Notes: generated by a model not told the origin, from the letters alone. Shown: positions 51,168 to 61,074, numbered from the stretch's first letter. The stretch is 64,000 nt of DNA from an uncultured Lachnospiraceae bacterium (GCA_947571775.1 CANOZK010000005.1:1-64000), one strand, 5' to 3'. A program made the numbers and translations.

Positions 51168-51620
51168 CTAAAAATATCTGGGATGCCCCCACATACGCGC
51201 TTTCCTCAACTCCATATATTCGCCATATGCCCGTTCCACGATCTGTTTTTCGTTGGCAAACCGCAGTAAATGATATACCTCATGGAACTTATAATAGCCA
51301 GAGTCAACAAAATATTCTTTTCTTTGAGGCTTACTATGATAATTGTCCGCCGTCATCAGATACCAGTGTACTTCTTTTGCAACCACATCTTCAGGTATGG
51401 CAAAATTATAATGGCTCCGGCCAATATATTTCACTACGGCCGCGTTTACATCTGCTTCCTCTTTCACCTCCCTGAGCGCAGTCTCTTTGTACTCTTCTCC
51501 ATTTTCTACGGTACCTTTGGGCAGTACCCATCCCTCATACCGGTTTTTGTAGGATTTGTACAGTGCCAAAATCTTTCCACGATAAATTACCACACCGCCA
51601 CAGCTCGTTGCTTCGATCAT
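51168..51620 (-). CDS. Nudix hydrolase
   Basis: A 150-residue Nudix protein. The Nudix box runs from GTVENGEEYKETALREV into KEEAD, with all Glu residues of REUXEE in place and Ala for the usual Gly after it. The N-terminal SCGGVVIYRG and WVLPKG are typical of a group often called diadenosine polyphosphate or NUDIX phosphohydrolases. Substrate unknown. ATG at 51620 with AGGAGG upstream and its own promoter. Confidence 0.92.
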   Translation of the reverse strand: MIEATSCGGVVIYRGKILALYKSYKNRYEGWVLPKGTVENGEEYKETALREVKEEADVNAAVVKYIGRSHYNFAIPEDVVAKEVHWYLMTADNYHSKPQRKEYFVDSGYYKFHEVYHLLRFANEKQIVERAYGEYMELRKARMWGHPRYF

Positions 51621-51673
51621 TGCAATGCCTCCTGTTTGCGTGTGTTTTCTTCATTAACGAATAACTATTGTAT

Positions 51674-51702
51674 AGTATACCTCTTTTTTCCTCTGCTATC
51701 AA
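51674..51702 (-). promoter_or_regulatory. SigA promoter of the Nudix gene
   Basis: Minus-strand TTGATA and TATACT with a 17-base spacer, in the 156-base gap after the PBP gene, which otherwise shows nothing. Confidence 0.72.
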
Positions 51703-51776
51703 CCTTATCTTTCGTTTGCATAAACAATAATTTTACAGGTTGCGTTCACGTTTCTAGGCGTTTTTGTAGTGATGAT

Positions 51777-53225
51777 CTATTCATAGTAATAAGCATTAAA
51801 GATCGCCCCTGCGACCGGCACGGCTGACTCACTACCTGTCCCGCCGCCTTCAATGATCACGCTGACTGCAATATCCGGGTCCTCTACATTGGAATATCCT
51901 ATAAACCAGGAATGGCTGTCCTTGATCTCCCCTTCTCCGTATTCCGCGGAACCGGTTTTCCCAGCCACCGTATACCCCTGACCGCCTAAGGAAGTAGCAG
52001 TTCCGTAATCAACCACGCCTTTCATCAGCTCCGCCAGCACAGAAGCCTCGGAAACCGGAATCAGCTCCCGGTAGGCGTCGGGCATGTATTTTTTTACCTG
52101 GTCGCCGTTGTAATTCTCCACCCGATCGATCAGATAGGGCTTCATCAGCACCCCCCTGTTTGCAATGGTGCTTGCCACCATGGCCATATGCATAGGGGAA
52201 ACCAGGGTATTGCCCTGCCCGATAGAGGTCTGCATCAGCAGCGGAACACCGGATTTTGAATCGGTGGAGAGCACGCTGGATTTGTAATCCATGGTCAGCG
52301 GAAGCTTCTTATTGAATAGTAAGCTTTCCCCTGCCTCCCGCAGCGATTCCCCCCCCATCTGGACACCCATTTCCGCAAACGCACTGTTGCAGGAATATGC
52401 AAAGGCATCGTGCAGATCCTCCTGACCATGAACGGTGCGGTCATAATCGGTGATGGTATGCTCCTGCTTGGTAATCTCCCCCTGGCAGTCATAATGAAAA
52501 TCCTCAATCGTCCCATGCTTGCGCAGATAATCCAAAGCCGTTACGATTTTGAACACCGATCCCGGCGGATACTGCCCTTGGGTAGCCCGATTGAGCAGGC
52601 TGCTGTTTTCCTCGTCTGAGGTCAGATAGTCCCAGTTGTCCTCCAGATAATTAGGGTCAAAGTCCGAACGGCTGACCATCGCCAGTATTTTTCCGGTGGA
52701 AGGCTCCAGCACCACGACTGCACCTTTGCGATCGCCCAAGGCATAATATGCCGCGGACTGCATTTTTACACTCAGGGTAGTCACCACATTGTCCCCGGTA
52801 TTCTTTTCGTTTTTAAACTCATTTTTCATCTGTTCCAGGAAAAACGCATGGGAACTCAGCAGATGAAAGTTCGCCTCAGATTCCAGCCCGCTTTTGCCGT
52901 AAGACGCATAGCCCACCACATGGGCAAACATATTTGCATAGGGATAGTACCGGTATTCCGATCCATCGTCTGCGATCTGAGTAGCTGCCAGCACTTCGCC
53001 TTCCGATGAAAGGATGCTTCCCCGGATCACGCGGTCTGCAAACGTATCCTGCCGGGTATTGTAAGGGCTGTTGATAAATTCCTCACTTTTTACCAGGTTG
53101 AAATACAAAAGCCAGACGATCAGAGAGACGAAAATGATCACAAACATATAAGAGACAATGGCGTATGGCTGATTCCTGGACTGCGTTGGATTCTGCTTTT
53201 TATTCCCCGATTTCTTCCTGAGCAT
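51777..53225 (-). CDS. Class B penicillin-binding protein (transpeptidase)
   Basis: Peptidoglycan D,D-transpeptidase of 482 residues with a basic cytoplasmic N-terminus, one membrane helix (about 25-45), a short pedestal (about 55-170) and the transpeptidase domain. Active-site motifs: PPGSVFK (SxxK), YSCNSAF (SxN) and AGKTGSAEY (KTG). It matches the PbpA/PBP2-like group paired with an FtsW/RodA. The ATG at 53225 overlaps the end of the polymerase gene by 26 bases, with GGAGC just upstream, so the two are coupled. It probably acts in elongation or sporulation wall synthesis. Confidence 0.93.
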   Translation of the reverse strand: MLRKKSGNKKQNPTQSRNQPYAIVSYMFVIIFVSLIVWLLYFNLVKSEEFINSPYNTRQDTFADRVIRGSILSSEGEVLAATQIADDGSEYRYYPYANMFAHVVGYASYGKSGLESEANFHLLSSHAFFLEQMKNEFKNEKNTGDNVVTTLSVKMQSAAYYALGDRKGAVVVLEPSTGKILAMVSRSDFDPNYLEDNWDYLTSDEENSSLLNRATQGQYPPGSVFKIVTALDYLRKHGTIEDFHYDCQGEITKQEHTITDYDRTVHGQEDLHDAFAYSCNSAFAEMGVQMGGESLREAGESLLFNKKLPLTMDYKSSVLSTDSKSGVPLLMQTSIGQGNTLVSPMHMAMVASTIANRGVLMKPYLIDRVENYNGDQVKKYMPDAYRELIPVSEASVLAELMKGVVDYGTATSLGGQGYTVAGKTGSAEYGEGEIKDSHSWFIGYSNVEDPDIAVSVIIEGGGTGSESAVPVAGAIFNAYYYE

Positions 53226-54552
53226 TTTGCTCCAGTGCTTTTCTGATTTTTTCAAGTTCTTCATCCTCATCTTCCCGCAATATATAGAGTCCCTGAATAA
53301 TGGCCAGCATAATGATCGTGGTCAGCGCTGAGCTTCCTCCATAACTGACCAGCGGAAGGGTAATTCCCGTCATCGGAATAAACTTTGTAGCCCCTCCGAT
53401 GTGAAGGAATACCTGAAATGCGTATTCCGTGCCCAGCCCAAGGGCAATCAGTTTATAGAACGGATTCTTGATCTGCAGCGAGATATTGACTATCATCAAG
53501 AAAAAGCTCATACAGATCAGAATCAGGCAAATCGCAAACATGCCGCCCAGTTCTTCGCAGATAGCCGAAAATACAAAATCCTCGTCCGCCACCGGAATGC
53601 TGTCCGGGGAACCCTGAAACAGCCCCATCCCAAACCAGCTTCCGGTTCCGATGGCAAACATGGACTGTACAATCTGATACCCTTCCTGCTCATAAACAGA
53701 AAACGGCCTTTTCCACGCCGTCACCCTCTGCTGCACATGACCAAACAGAAAATACGCGATCACCGAAGCCACCGCCCCTCCGGCCATGCCGCCAACGAAG
53801 TAAAGGGGTTTACGGGTCACCACATAGATCATAACCAGATAGGTGATAAAAAAGACCAGGGCGCTTCCCAGATCTCGCGACATCACCAGAATCAGCACAT
53901 GCATTCCTGCCACAATTGTGGCCCGCACCACCTGCATAAAACTGGAATCCTTCCATAGAAGGGAGGCCATGAAAAACACAAAAATAATTTTGATAAACTC
54001 CGACGGCTGTACGCCAAACAGGGTCAGTTTTGCGCCGAACGTCGTCCTTCCCAGAACGAATACAGCAGCCAGCAAAATAACGCCCACGCCCGCATAAATC
54101 CAGGTCAGTTTTTTCAGAAAATACATCTTGCGGATCATAACCGGGACTACCAGCGCCAGCGCACTTCCCGCCGCTACAATCATAAACTGCCGCTCGGCTT
54201 TTTCCATATTCAGCCTGCACAAAATCACCAGGCCGATGCTGAGCAGCATACACATATTGTTGACCAAAAGCATAGATGCTTTTTTGTAAAAGATCCGGTA
54301 CAAAGTTTGTACCGCCGCCACGTACAGCATCATCTGGCCATAAAACAGAAGCATCCGAAGCTCCCCGCTTTTCAGATACAATACCAGAAAGCTCAAGCTG
54401 AGAAACAGCACAATCACCGTCAATTGCTTTCCCAAGAGCAGTTTCTGCCTGTGTGTTTCCTGTTTCCGAAACATCTGAAAACATTGCAGCGTATACAAAA
54501 TCACCAGGATCACCAACAAGTATTTTGACAATTCTACAATTATATTGATCAC
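53200..54552 (-). CDS. FtsW/RodA/SpoVE family peptidoglycan polymerase
   Basis: SEDS-family glycosyltransferase that polymerises lipid II with its cognate PBP. The 450 residues have about ten to twelve membrane segments and the SEDS hallmarks GVQPSEFIKI, catalytic-loop-like region before VADEDFVFS, and LPLVSYGGSS. An extra ~70-residue hydrophobic N-terminal part precedes the usual start. The start is GTG at 54552 with AGGTGG upstream. The C-terminus is an acidic tail that overlaps the PBP gene. Confidence 0.94.
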   Translation of the reverse strand: MINIIVELSKYLLVILVILYTLQCFQMFRKQETHRQKLLLGKQLTVIVLFLSLSFLVLYLKSGELRMLLFYGQMMLYVAAVQTLYRIFYKKASMLLVNNMCMLLSIGLVILCRLNMEKAERQFMIVAAGSALALVVPVMIRKMYFLKKLTWIYAGVGVILLAAVFVLGRTTFGAKLTLFGVQPSEFIKIIFVFFMASLLWKDSSFMQVVRATIVAGMHVLILVMSRDLGSALVFFITYLVMIYVVTRKPLYFVGGMAGGAVASVIAYFLFGHVQQRVTAWKRPFSVYEQEGYQIVQSMFAIGTGSWFGMGLFQGSPDSIPVADEDFVFSAICEELGGMFAICLILICMSFFLMIVNISLQIKNPFYKLIALGLGTEYAFQVFLHIGGATKFIPMTGITLPLVSYGGSSALTTIIMLAIIQGLYILREDEDEELEKIRKALEQNAQEEIGE

Positions 54553-54560
54553 TTTGCCAC

Positions 54561-56705
54561 CTATTCCACTTTGCGCTTCATATGTCCTTTTGTAAAAGAA
54601 AACCCTTGTGTCACTTCTCCCTGCCCGTATGCCTTCTGGAATGCTTCCATCACTTTCTTTGTCTCGGCAGGGTTCTCCAGACTAAAAGATAAGAAAAACC
54701 GATGAAGCCCCATCCTTTGCAGAGCTTCCTTGTATTCCAGCAACCCGTAGGGCAGGGTGTTATAAATGATATTATAACAAAAATCACAGCAGCATTGTAC
54801 CGGAAATTCCTTTTGATAACGGTCTTTCAAGGAGAGGCATCTCCCCGCATGGTTGCATTTTCCGGTATTTTTCTGGATACACTGAGCGGAAACCATCAGC
54901 GGAAGATATCCGTATACCAGCATATAGCTTCTGGAATTGTCCCTATGGGCGATTTCTTTCTGATTCAGCTCTAGGGGCGTCATATCCGCCGCCACGTTTT
55001 GATTTCGCCAGAAATCCACCGCCCGGTTATTGTACGTATACAGCCCTGCGTCCAGATGGCAGCGCTTTGCCCAGCCCTTTTTGGCCAGAAGCCCAAAGCT
55101 TTCCAGATTGCGCACCAGAAATCCCTTGCAGCCGTATTCTATGGCCTGTTCGCAGTCTTTAGAAAGTCTCTGCAAATCCCGCTGGCGGGTCACATAAGGC
55201 AACGCCAGCAGCCAGTCTCTGCGCTCTGCCAAATCCCGGAAATATGCCGCGCCCTCCTGCTGGCATAACTTCTCAAATAACGCAATGCCCAAAAACAATT
55301 CCTTTATCCCATCCATGGCGTTTAGAACCTGCCACTGTCCCTGCGTTTCACAGGATGCCGACAACGAAACTGCCCCTCCTGAAAGGTCTTTATTTCTGGT
55401 AAATTCCATCGCCGTTGCTTCTTTGGGAGGCTTTTGCCTTTGATAAGCCTGTAAAATCTTCTGCTCCAAAGCCTGTATTCCCTTCCGGCGAAGGCTATTT
55501 AACTGGCTGGCCGGAAGGAACAATTCTTCCTTCATTTGAAGCTTGAAATCTTCAAAAACAAAGGGCGTATCCCCGGTTTTGCACATTTGCTCTACGATTC
55601 GTTTCCGATCGGCGGGATGCTTTCTGGCCTGAGCCGGCACTTCTCCCTTGACCACTACCTTGCATCCATTCCAAGACTTGGAAGATATCTCCAGTATAGC
55701 ACGAGATTCCGAAGATAACATTAAATAACCCTTAATTTTTTCTTTCCTTTTTCTAATATCTGCCCGACAAGTTCCGATTTTCTTTTCGTTTTGAAACGCA
55801 ATCATAGACGGCCCCGGTTTCTGACGGTAATATCCCTGGCAGAAACCGCCCCTCTGAAACAAATTCCGAAGAAATTCCAGATCCTGTCTGAGCTGCTTTT
55901 TATCCCACGCGGCCGCCGGCCTGCCCTCCAAACAGAGATCCAGGTATTTCCGGTAGACGGATACCACTCCGGCCACATACTCCGGCTGCTTCATCCGACC
56001 CTCGATTTTCAGGGAATTTACCCCGGCTTGTAAAATATCGGGAAGCAATTCCAATGTGCAGATATCTTTCGGGCTTAACAGATGCGCTTTGCGTTCCCCC
56101 ACTTGATACGGCAGCCGGCAAGGCTGGGCGCACCGGCCCCGGTTTCCGCTCCTGCCTCCCAGAATGCTGCTGAACAAGCATTGGCCGGAATAACAATAAC
56201 ACAAGGCCCCATGGACAAACGCCTCGATCTCCAGGGAAGTCTCCCTTCGTATCTGTCCAAGCTCCTCCAAAGACAGTTCTCTGGCCGCCACAATCCGGGC
56301 CGCGCCCTCCTGCTCCAGCATTTTGGCGCTGTTTACCCCGGTAATCGTCATCTGCGTGCTGGCATGCAAAGGAAGGCCCGGAAACCGCTCCCGGATATAG
56401 GCAAAAACCCCCAAGTCCTGCATGATCACCCCATCTAATCCCTGTCGGTATAACGGAAGCAAATAGGCATCCAACTGTTCTTCCAGTTCCCGGTTTTTCA
56501 AAAGCGTGTTTACCGTCAGATACAGCTTTCGATTATGTAAATGCACATAGTCGATCGCCCTGCACAACTCTTCTTCGCTGAAATTTTTGGCGTAAGCCCT
56601 TGCGCCGAAAAACGCCCCGCCCAGATAAACCGCGTCGGCCCCCGATCCAACAGCTCCTTGCATTGCCTCCCAGGAACCCGCAGGCGCTAACAATTCCACA
56701 ACCAT
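54561..56705 (-). CDS. U32 family peptidase / rRNA hydroxylase-like protein
   Basis: A 714-residue protein of the U32 (collagenase-like) family with C-terminal DUF3656-like regions. It starts MVVELLAPAGSWEAMQGAV (ATG 56705, AAGGAGG upstream). Two cysteine clusters are seen, CYCYSGQC with later GRCAQPC at about 165-190, and AQC...GKC...GRC...QCCCDFC near 630-670. Cys-rich U32 proteins such as RlhA and TrhP modify RNA and may hold iron-sulfur sites, so an RNA hydroxylation role is as likely as proteolysis. It follows zapA through a terminator-like hairpin. Confidence 0.9.
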   Translation of the reverse strand: MVVELLAPAGSWEAMQGAVGSGADAVYLGGAFFGARAYAKNFSEEELCRAIDYVHLHNRKLYLTVNTLLKNRELEEQLDAYLLPLYRQGLDGVIMQDLGVFAYIRERFPGLPLHASTQMTITGVNSAKMLEQEGAARIVAARELSLEELGQIRRETSLEIEAFVHGALCYCYSGQCLFSSILGGRSGNRGRCAQPCRLPYQVGERKAHLLSPKDICTLELLPDILQAGVNSLKIEGRMKQPEYVAGVVSVYRKYLDLCLEGRPAAAWDKKQLRQDLEFLRNLFQRGGFCQGYYRQKPGPSMIAFQNEKKIGTCRADIRKRKEKIKGYLMLSSESRAILEISSKSWNGCKVVVKGEVPAQARKHPADRKRIVEQMCKTGDTPFVFEDFKLQMKEELFLPASQLNSLRRKGIQALEQKILQAYQRQKPPKEATAMEFTRNKDLSGGAVSLSASCETQGQWQVLNAMDGIKELFLGIALFEKLCQQEGAAYFRDLAERRDWLLALPYVTRQRDLQRLSKDCEQAIEYGCKGFLVRNLESFGLLAKKGWAKRCHLDAGLYTYNNRAVDFWRNQNVAADMTPLELNQKEIAHRDNSRSYMLVYGYLPLMVSAQCIQKNTGKCNHAGRCLSLKDRYQKEFPVQCCCDFCYNIIYNTLPYGLLEYKEALQRMGLHRFFLSFSLENPAETKKVMEAFQKAYGQGEVTQGFSFTKGHMKRKVE

Positions 56706-56722
56706 GAAATTCCTCCTTTTTA

Positions 56723-56760
56723 TAAAAAGAAGCTGCCTCATCCATCTTTGAGACAGCCTT
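56723..56760 (-). terminator. Hairpin with U run between zapA and the U32 gene
   Basis: Minus-strand CTGTCTCA pairs with TGAGGCAG (one G-U) around an 8-base loop, followed by CTTCTTTTTATA; it begins just after the zapA stop. A leaky terminator or attenuator. Confidence 0.7.
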
Positions 56761-56765
56761 TCCAT

Positions 56766-57122
56766 TTACTTTTCCAGTCTTTTGTGGAGCTTTTCCCTTT
56801 CCTGTTCCAATTCCTCTATCTTCATCTTTAAGGAAACCAATTCGTGTTTCAGATTATACATCTCCTGATCCTTCTGGCTGAGTTCCTCTTCCAGAATTTC
56901 CGCCTGCTTCTTTGCTTTAAAGTAATCATCGCTGATGTTCAGGCTCAACAGCATATGCTTTGTCTCCATGGGCTGCCTGGAATATCCGGGAAGTTCATCA
57001 AACTCCTCCAGCTTGCCGTTCATATAATTGGCAACCTTTTGCAGATAATCCGAGCTTTCATACCCTCCCAGGGTGATTACTTTTCCTCCAATAATTACCT
57101 GCGCCGTATTTTTGCCTGCCAT
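56766..57122 (-). CDS. zapA: Cell division protein ZapA
   Basis: FtsZ-ring stabilising protein of 118 residues. The N-terminal beta/alpha part (NTAQVIIGGKVITLGGYESSDYLQKVA) and the C-terminal coiled coil (about 65-118) are typical of Firmicute ZapA. ATG at 57122 with AAGGAGG upstream and a good promoter. Confidence 0.93.
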   Translation of the reverse strand: MAGKNTAQVIIGGKVITLGGYESSDYLQKVANYMNGKLEEFDELPGYSRQPMETKHMLLSLNISDDYFKAKKQAEILEEELSQKDQEMYNLKHELVSLKMKIEELEQEREKLHKRLEK

Positions 57123-57234
57123 CCCAAGCCTCCTTTGTTCTTCTGTGTACTTGCAAAATCTGTTTGTACTGAAAGTACGCTTTCCTTTTCCTGCATTTTT
57201 GTTTTTGCCGAATTCATACGGCTTCAGTATTTAT

Positions 57235-57262
57235 ATTATAATCGAATTTTGCAGAAAAACAA
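57235..57262 (-). promoter_or_regulatory. Promoter of zapA
   Basis: Minus-strand TTGTTT and TATAAT with a 16-base spacer; a ~105-base leader with two small hairpins (GCCG/CGGC and GTACT/AGTAC) follows. Confidence 0.7.
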
Positions 57263-57268
57263 CCTTTT

Positions 57269-58267
57269 TTATTCGTGCCGCGACAGTCCCAAATGGGAAT
57301 AGGCCAACTCCCCGGCCACCCGTCCTCTGGGCGTCCGGCTGATAAAGCCGTTTTGCAGCAGATATGGCTCGTACACATCTTCCAGCGTGCCGGCATCCTC
57401 GCCAATCGAGGCCGCCAAGGTATCAAGCCCCACCGGCCCTCCCTGGAAGTTTACAATCAAAGTCTTAAGGATCTTTCGGTCTGTCTGATCCAGCCCATAC
57501 TGATCCACCTCCAGCAAATCCAGTCCAAAAGAAGCCACTTCCTCTGTGATCCTGCCATCGTACTTCACCTGGGCAAAATCCCGGATGCGCTTTAACAATC
57601 GGTTAGACAGCCTGGGAGTTCCTCTGGAGCGGCGGGCGATCTGCATAGCCCCCGCCTCCTCGATTTCTACCTTTAACACCTGGGCAGAACGCTTGATAAT
57701 CGTGCAGAGTTCCTCGGATGTATAAAATTCCAGATGCTCAGATACGCCAAAGCGATCCCGTAAAGGCGCCGTCAGAAGACCCGCCCTCGTGGTTGCGCCC
57801 ACCAGCGTAAAACGAGGCAGATCGAGGCGGATGGAATGGGCGGAAGCGCCTCTTCCGATGATAATGTCAATGGCAAAATCCTCCATGGCTGGATAGAGTA
57901 CCTCCTCCACCTGCCGGTTCAGCCGATGGATCTCGTCTACGAACAGCACATCCCCCTCTTGGAGATTGTTCAGCACAGCGGCCATATCTCCGGGCTTTTC
58001 AATCGCCGGCCCAGAGGTCACTTTCATATGTACCTGCATCTCATTGGCAATGATCCCGGCCAGTGTGGTTTTGCCCAGTCCGGGCGGTCCGTAGAACAGC
58101 ACATGATCCAGCGGGTCCTGTCTTTGCTTCGCCGCCTCAATGTAGATTTTCAGCGAGCGTTTGATTTTTTCCTGTCCGATGTATTCCTCCAAGGTCTGGG
58201 GCCGCAAGCTTCCCTCCAGACGAAGGTCCTCTTCCATTGCATCTGTGGCAATCACTCTTTTTCCCAT
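57269..58267 (-). CDS. ruvB: Holliday junction branch-migration ATPase RuvB
   Basis: Hexameric AAA+ motor that drives branch migration with RuvA. The 332 residues include Walker A ([10 protein letters not shown]), Walker B (FVDEIHRL), sensor [18 protein letters not shown] with the arginine finger, and the winged-helix C-terminus ([10 protein letters not shown]). It lies 22 bases after ruvA. Ribosome site is weak (GAGG at 12 bases), so it is likely coupled to ruvA. Confidence 0.98.
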   Translation of the reverse strand: MGKRVIATDAMEEDLRLEGSLRPQTLEEYIGQEKIKRSLKIYIEAAKQRQDPLDHVLFYGPPGLGKTTLAGIIANEMQVHMKVTSGPAIEKPGDMAAVLNNLQEGDVLFVDEIHRLNRQVEEVLYPAMEDFAIDIIIGRGASAHSIRLDLPRFTLVGATTRAGLLTAPLRDRFGVSEHLEFYTSEELCTIIKRSAQVLKVEIEEAGAMQIARRSRGTPRLSNRLLKRIRDFAQVKYDGRITEEVASFGLDLLEVDQYGLDQTDRKILKTLIVNFQGGPVGLDTLAASIGEDAGTLEDVYEPYLLQNGFISRTPRGRVAGELAYSHLGLSRHE

Positions 58268-58289
58268 CTATACCAAAACCTCATTTATT

Positions 58290-58898
58290 TTATCCGCCGA
58301 TTTGCTTCAAAGCCGCCCGCAGCAATTCTTCCACATTCAGCTCCTCCTTTTCGGGTACCTGGCGCACGGCTTTCCACGCCTCTGCACGGCCATAGCCCAA
58401 GGCAATCAGGGCCTGCGCTGCCTCCTGCGCGGTTTTGGGATCCCCCGCTGCTTGTTCGGGAACATCTTGTGAGAGCTTCTGCTCAAAGGTTTCCTGCAAA
58501 CTGAGCTTGTCTTTTAATTCCAATATGACCTTTTGGGCCGTCTTTCTGCCAATTCCAGGGGCTTTGGCAATGGCCGACGCATCCTCCGAGAGAACGGCAA
58601 AGCTCAAATCCTCCCAGGAAAAATGAGACAAAATCCCCATAGCAGCTTTCGGGCCAATACCGTTTACGCCCAGCAGCAGCCGAAACGCCGTCAAATCATT
58701 TTTTGTGAGAAAACCATACAACTGCATGGCTTCCTCCCTCACATGAAAGTAGGTATGGATGGTCAGCACTTCTCCGGTTTTTCCAAGCCGTTCCAACACC
58801 GAAGCCGGCATAAAGATTCGGTATCCGATATCCCGGCATTCTAGTATCACGCTGTCCTTTTCCACTTCCGCTATCGTCCCTTTTAAATATGCAATCAT
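58290..58898 (-). CDS. ruvA: Holliday junction-binding protein RuvA
   Basis: Tetrameric four-way-junction binder of 202 residues. Domain I OB fold (MIAYLKGTIAEVEKDSVIL), domain II helix-hairpin-helix (GVNGIGPKAAMGIL and KAPGIGRKTAQKVILEL) and domain III RuvB-binding end (ALIALGYGRAEA) are all present. Confidence 0.97.
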   Translation of the reverse strand: MIAYLKGTIAEVEKDSVILECRDIGYRIFMPASVLERLGKTGEVLTIHTYFHVREEAMQLYGFLTKNDLTAFRLLLGVNGIGPKAAMGILSHFSWEDLSFAVLSEDASAIAKAPGIGRKTAQKVILELKDKLSLQETFEQKLSQDVPEQAAGDPKTAQEAAQALIALGYGRAEAWKAVRQVPEKEELNVEELLRAALKQIGG

Positions 58899-58915
58899 GG
58901 AAACACCCTTTCAAA

Positions 58916-58957
58916 TGCAAAGGAACAGCCTGCGCAGATTTACCCGCAAAAGGCTGT
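58916..58957 (-). terminator. Hairpin between alr and ruvA
   Basis: In this direction transcription runs from alr toward ruvA: ACAGCCT and AGGCTGT form a perfect 7-bp stem around a 19-base loop, followed by TCCTTT. Weak U content, so termination is uncertain. Confidence 0.4.
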
Positions 58958-58973
58958 CTATGGTATTTTGAGC

Positions 58974-60098
58974 TTATATGTAAACCCGCGGCACTCTGGC
59001 CGTCAAATTACAGGCAAACTCATAATTGAATCTGCCGCTTAAATCCCCCAGCTCCTCCATGGTAATCCGCTTGTCCCCATCCTGGCCCAGAAGCGTTGCC
59101 ACATCCCCTGTTTTCACATCGGAAATCTGAGATACATCTACCATAAACTGATCCATGCATACCCGCCCCACAATCGGGGCCTTTTGGCCGTGAATCAGCA
59201 CATAACCTTTATTGGAAAGGCTTCTGGGGTATCCGTCTCCATATCCCACGGGAATTGTGGCAATCCGCATCTTCTGCGGCGTGACATAAGTTCCTCCATA
59301 GCTGATCGGCACCCCCGGCCCCACATCCTTGACGTATACTACATGGCTTTTCAACTCCATAGCCGGTTTGATCTGAATTCTATCTGTATAGACCTGATCG
59401 GAGGGCATCAGCCCATACAGAATGATTCCAGCACGTACCAGATCCAGATTTGCCTCCGAAAAATTCATGATTCCCGCGCTGTTGGAACAGTGGCGGTACT
59501 GCAAGGAAACCCCAGCCTTCTCCAAGTTTTTTGCAAACGTCTGGTAACGTTCCAATTGCTGCCTTGCCGGCTGGGGATCGTACTCGTCGGCCCTGGCAAA
59601 ATGGGTAAACATTCCTGTCACCTGAAGGCCGGGAAGGGCGGCGATCTTTGCGCATATCTCCACCGACTGCTCATTATCGGCAAAACCAATCCGCGTCATG
59701 CCGGTATCCAGTCCCAGATGAATTTCCATACACGCAGACTGGGCCAGCGCTGCCTTGGACATCTGCTCGGCCATCTCCCAGGTAAATACCGTAGGAATCA
59801 GCTTTTCCCTGCACATCCGGGCGTAATCCTCCTCAAAGGTATACCCCAGTATCAGAATTGGCTTGCCAATCCCTGCTCCCCGCAGGGCATAGCCTTCCTC
59901 CGGCGTAGCCACTGCGAATCCCCACAGATATTCCTGCGCCTCTATTTTTCGCGCAATCGGTATGGCTCCATGTCCGTATCCGTCTGCCTTTATCACTGCA
60001 ATTACTTGCGTATCTTCTGCCGTGCCCGCCTGAATCTGCTGCAAATTCCACAAAATCGCTTCCAGATTCACATAGGCACACACTCTGCGGTGTTCCAT
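58974..60098 (-). CDS. alr: Alanine racemase
   Basis: PLP enzyme making D-alanine for peptidoglycan. The 374 residues have the PLP lysine in VIKADGYGHG, the partner Tyr in ISYGGTYVT, and GRVCMDQFMVD. I choose the ATG at 60098; a GTG at 60125 is possible and AGGAGG lies between them, 11 bases before the ATG. In Bacillus alr precedes the mazEF-like ndoAI-ndoA genes; here mazF is about 39 kb away. Confidence 0.96.
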   Translation of the reverse strand: MEHRRVCAYVNLEAILWNLQQIQAGTAEDTQVIAVIKADGYGHGAIPIARKIEAQEYLWGFAVATPEEGYALRGAGIGKPILILGYTFEEDYARMCREKLIPTVFTWEMAEQMSKAALAQSACMEIHLGLDTGMTRIGFADNEQSVEICAKIAALPGLQVTGMFTHFARADEYDPQPARQQLERYQTFAKNLEKAGVSLQYRHCSNSAGIMNFSEANLDLVRAGIILYGLMPSDQVYTDRIQIKPAMELKSHVVYVKDVGPGVPISYGGTYVTPQKMRIATIPVGYGDGYPRSLSNKGYVLIHGQKAPIVGRVCMDQFMVDVSQISDVKTGDVATLLGQDGDKRITMEELGDLSGRFNYEFACNLTARVPRVYI

Positions 60099-60173
60099 TT
60101 CTATCTTTTCCTCCTCTTGACACACTTGCTGCGTGCTTCAGGCAGATTTGGAAGTTTATTTCCAGACTTTCTT

Positions 60174-61043
60174 CTACCTGCGATCCCCCAGGAAAAACAA
60201 TGCTACGGTTCCTGGGCCGGAATGAGCGCCAATCGTTGCGCCCACATCGTTTACGATAACCGTCCGAATGGGATAAAGCTCCCGAACCTTTTTCTCCACA
60301 TAACGGGCGTCTTCCTCACAGTCTCCATGACTGATAAATATAGTGTCGCACTCGGAAGCATACGAACCGATCCGCTCCTGCATTCCGTCCACCAGAGCCT
60401 GCAAAGATTTCTTTCTTCCCCGCACCTTCCCGATAGACACCAGCTTCCCTTTGTCGTCCACATGGAGCACCGGCTTGATGCTTAGCATACCGCCCACGAT
60501 TGCCGTCGTTTTGGAAACCCTTCCGCCCCGGTGCAGATGGTTCAAATCATCCACGGTAAACAGATGCACCAGATGCTTTCGATGGCTCATTACCCAATTT
60601 GCCGTCTCTTCCATCGACTTGCCGCCTTCTTTTAATTTCACAGCATAATAGATCAAAAGCCCCTGGCCCAAGGATGCACACAGCGAATCCAACACCAGGA
60701 TTTTCCGCTGCGGGTATTTCTCCGCCAATTCCTCCGCCGCTATCCGGCTGTTGTTATACGTTCCGCTCAAGCCAGAAGAAAATGCAATGTGCAAAATATC
60801 TTTTCCTTCTATCAGATAAGGCTCCATCAACTCTCTTACCGATTCCGGGTTTACCTGGGCGGTGGTGGGCATCGCGCCCCCGCGCATCTTCGCATAAAAC
60901 TCTTTTGTCGGCAGGAAGCTATCCTTGGTATACATCCGATCGTCGATACTGTAACTTAAATAAGTACATCCCACCCGATGCTCCTGATAAAAGCTCTCCG
61001 GCAAATCAGAGTTATTGTCTGTGGTAATTATGTACTCATCCAT
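60174..61043 (-). CDS. DegV family fatty-acid-binding protein (FakB-type)
   Basis: Fatty-acid carrier for fatty acid kinase, 289 residues in two alpha/beta domains. Signature positions: IITTDNNSDLP, the TTAQVNP motif, HIAFSSGLSGTYNN, VDDLNHLHRGGRVSK and the C-terminal GATIGAHSGPGTVALFF. ATG at 61043 with GGAGG upstream. Its kinase partner FakA is at 46477-48159 in this window. Chain-length preference cannot be read. Confidence 0.94.
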   Translation of the reverse strand: MDEYIITTDNNSDLPESFYQEHRVGCTYLSYSIDDRMYTKDSFLPTKEFYAKMRGGAMPTTAQVNPESVRELMEPYLIEGKDILHIAFSSGLSGTYNNSRIAAEELAEKYPQRKILVLDSLCASLGQGLLIYYAVKLKEGGKSMEETANWVMSHRKHLVHLFTVDDLNHLHRGGRVSKTTAIVGGMLSIKPVLHVDDKGKLVSIGKVRGRKKSLQALVDGMQERIGSYASECDTIFISHGDCEEDARYVEKKVRELYPIRTVIVNDVGATIGAHSGPGTVALFFLGDRR

Positions 61044-61074
61044 ACAATACCCTCCGTTTTCTTTGTCTGTGCTG

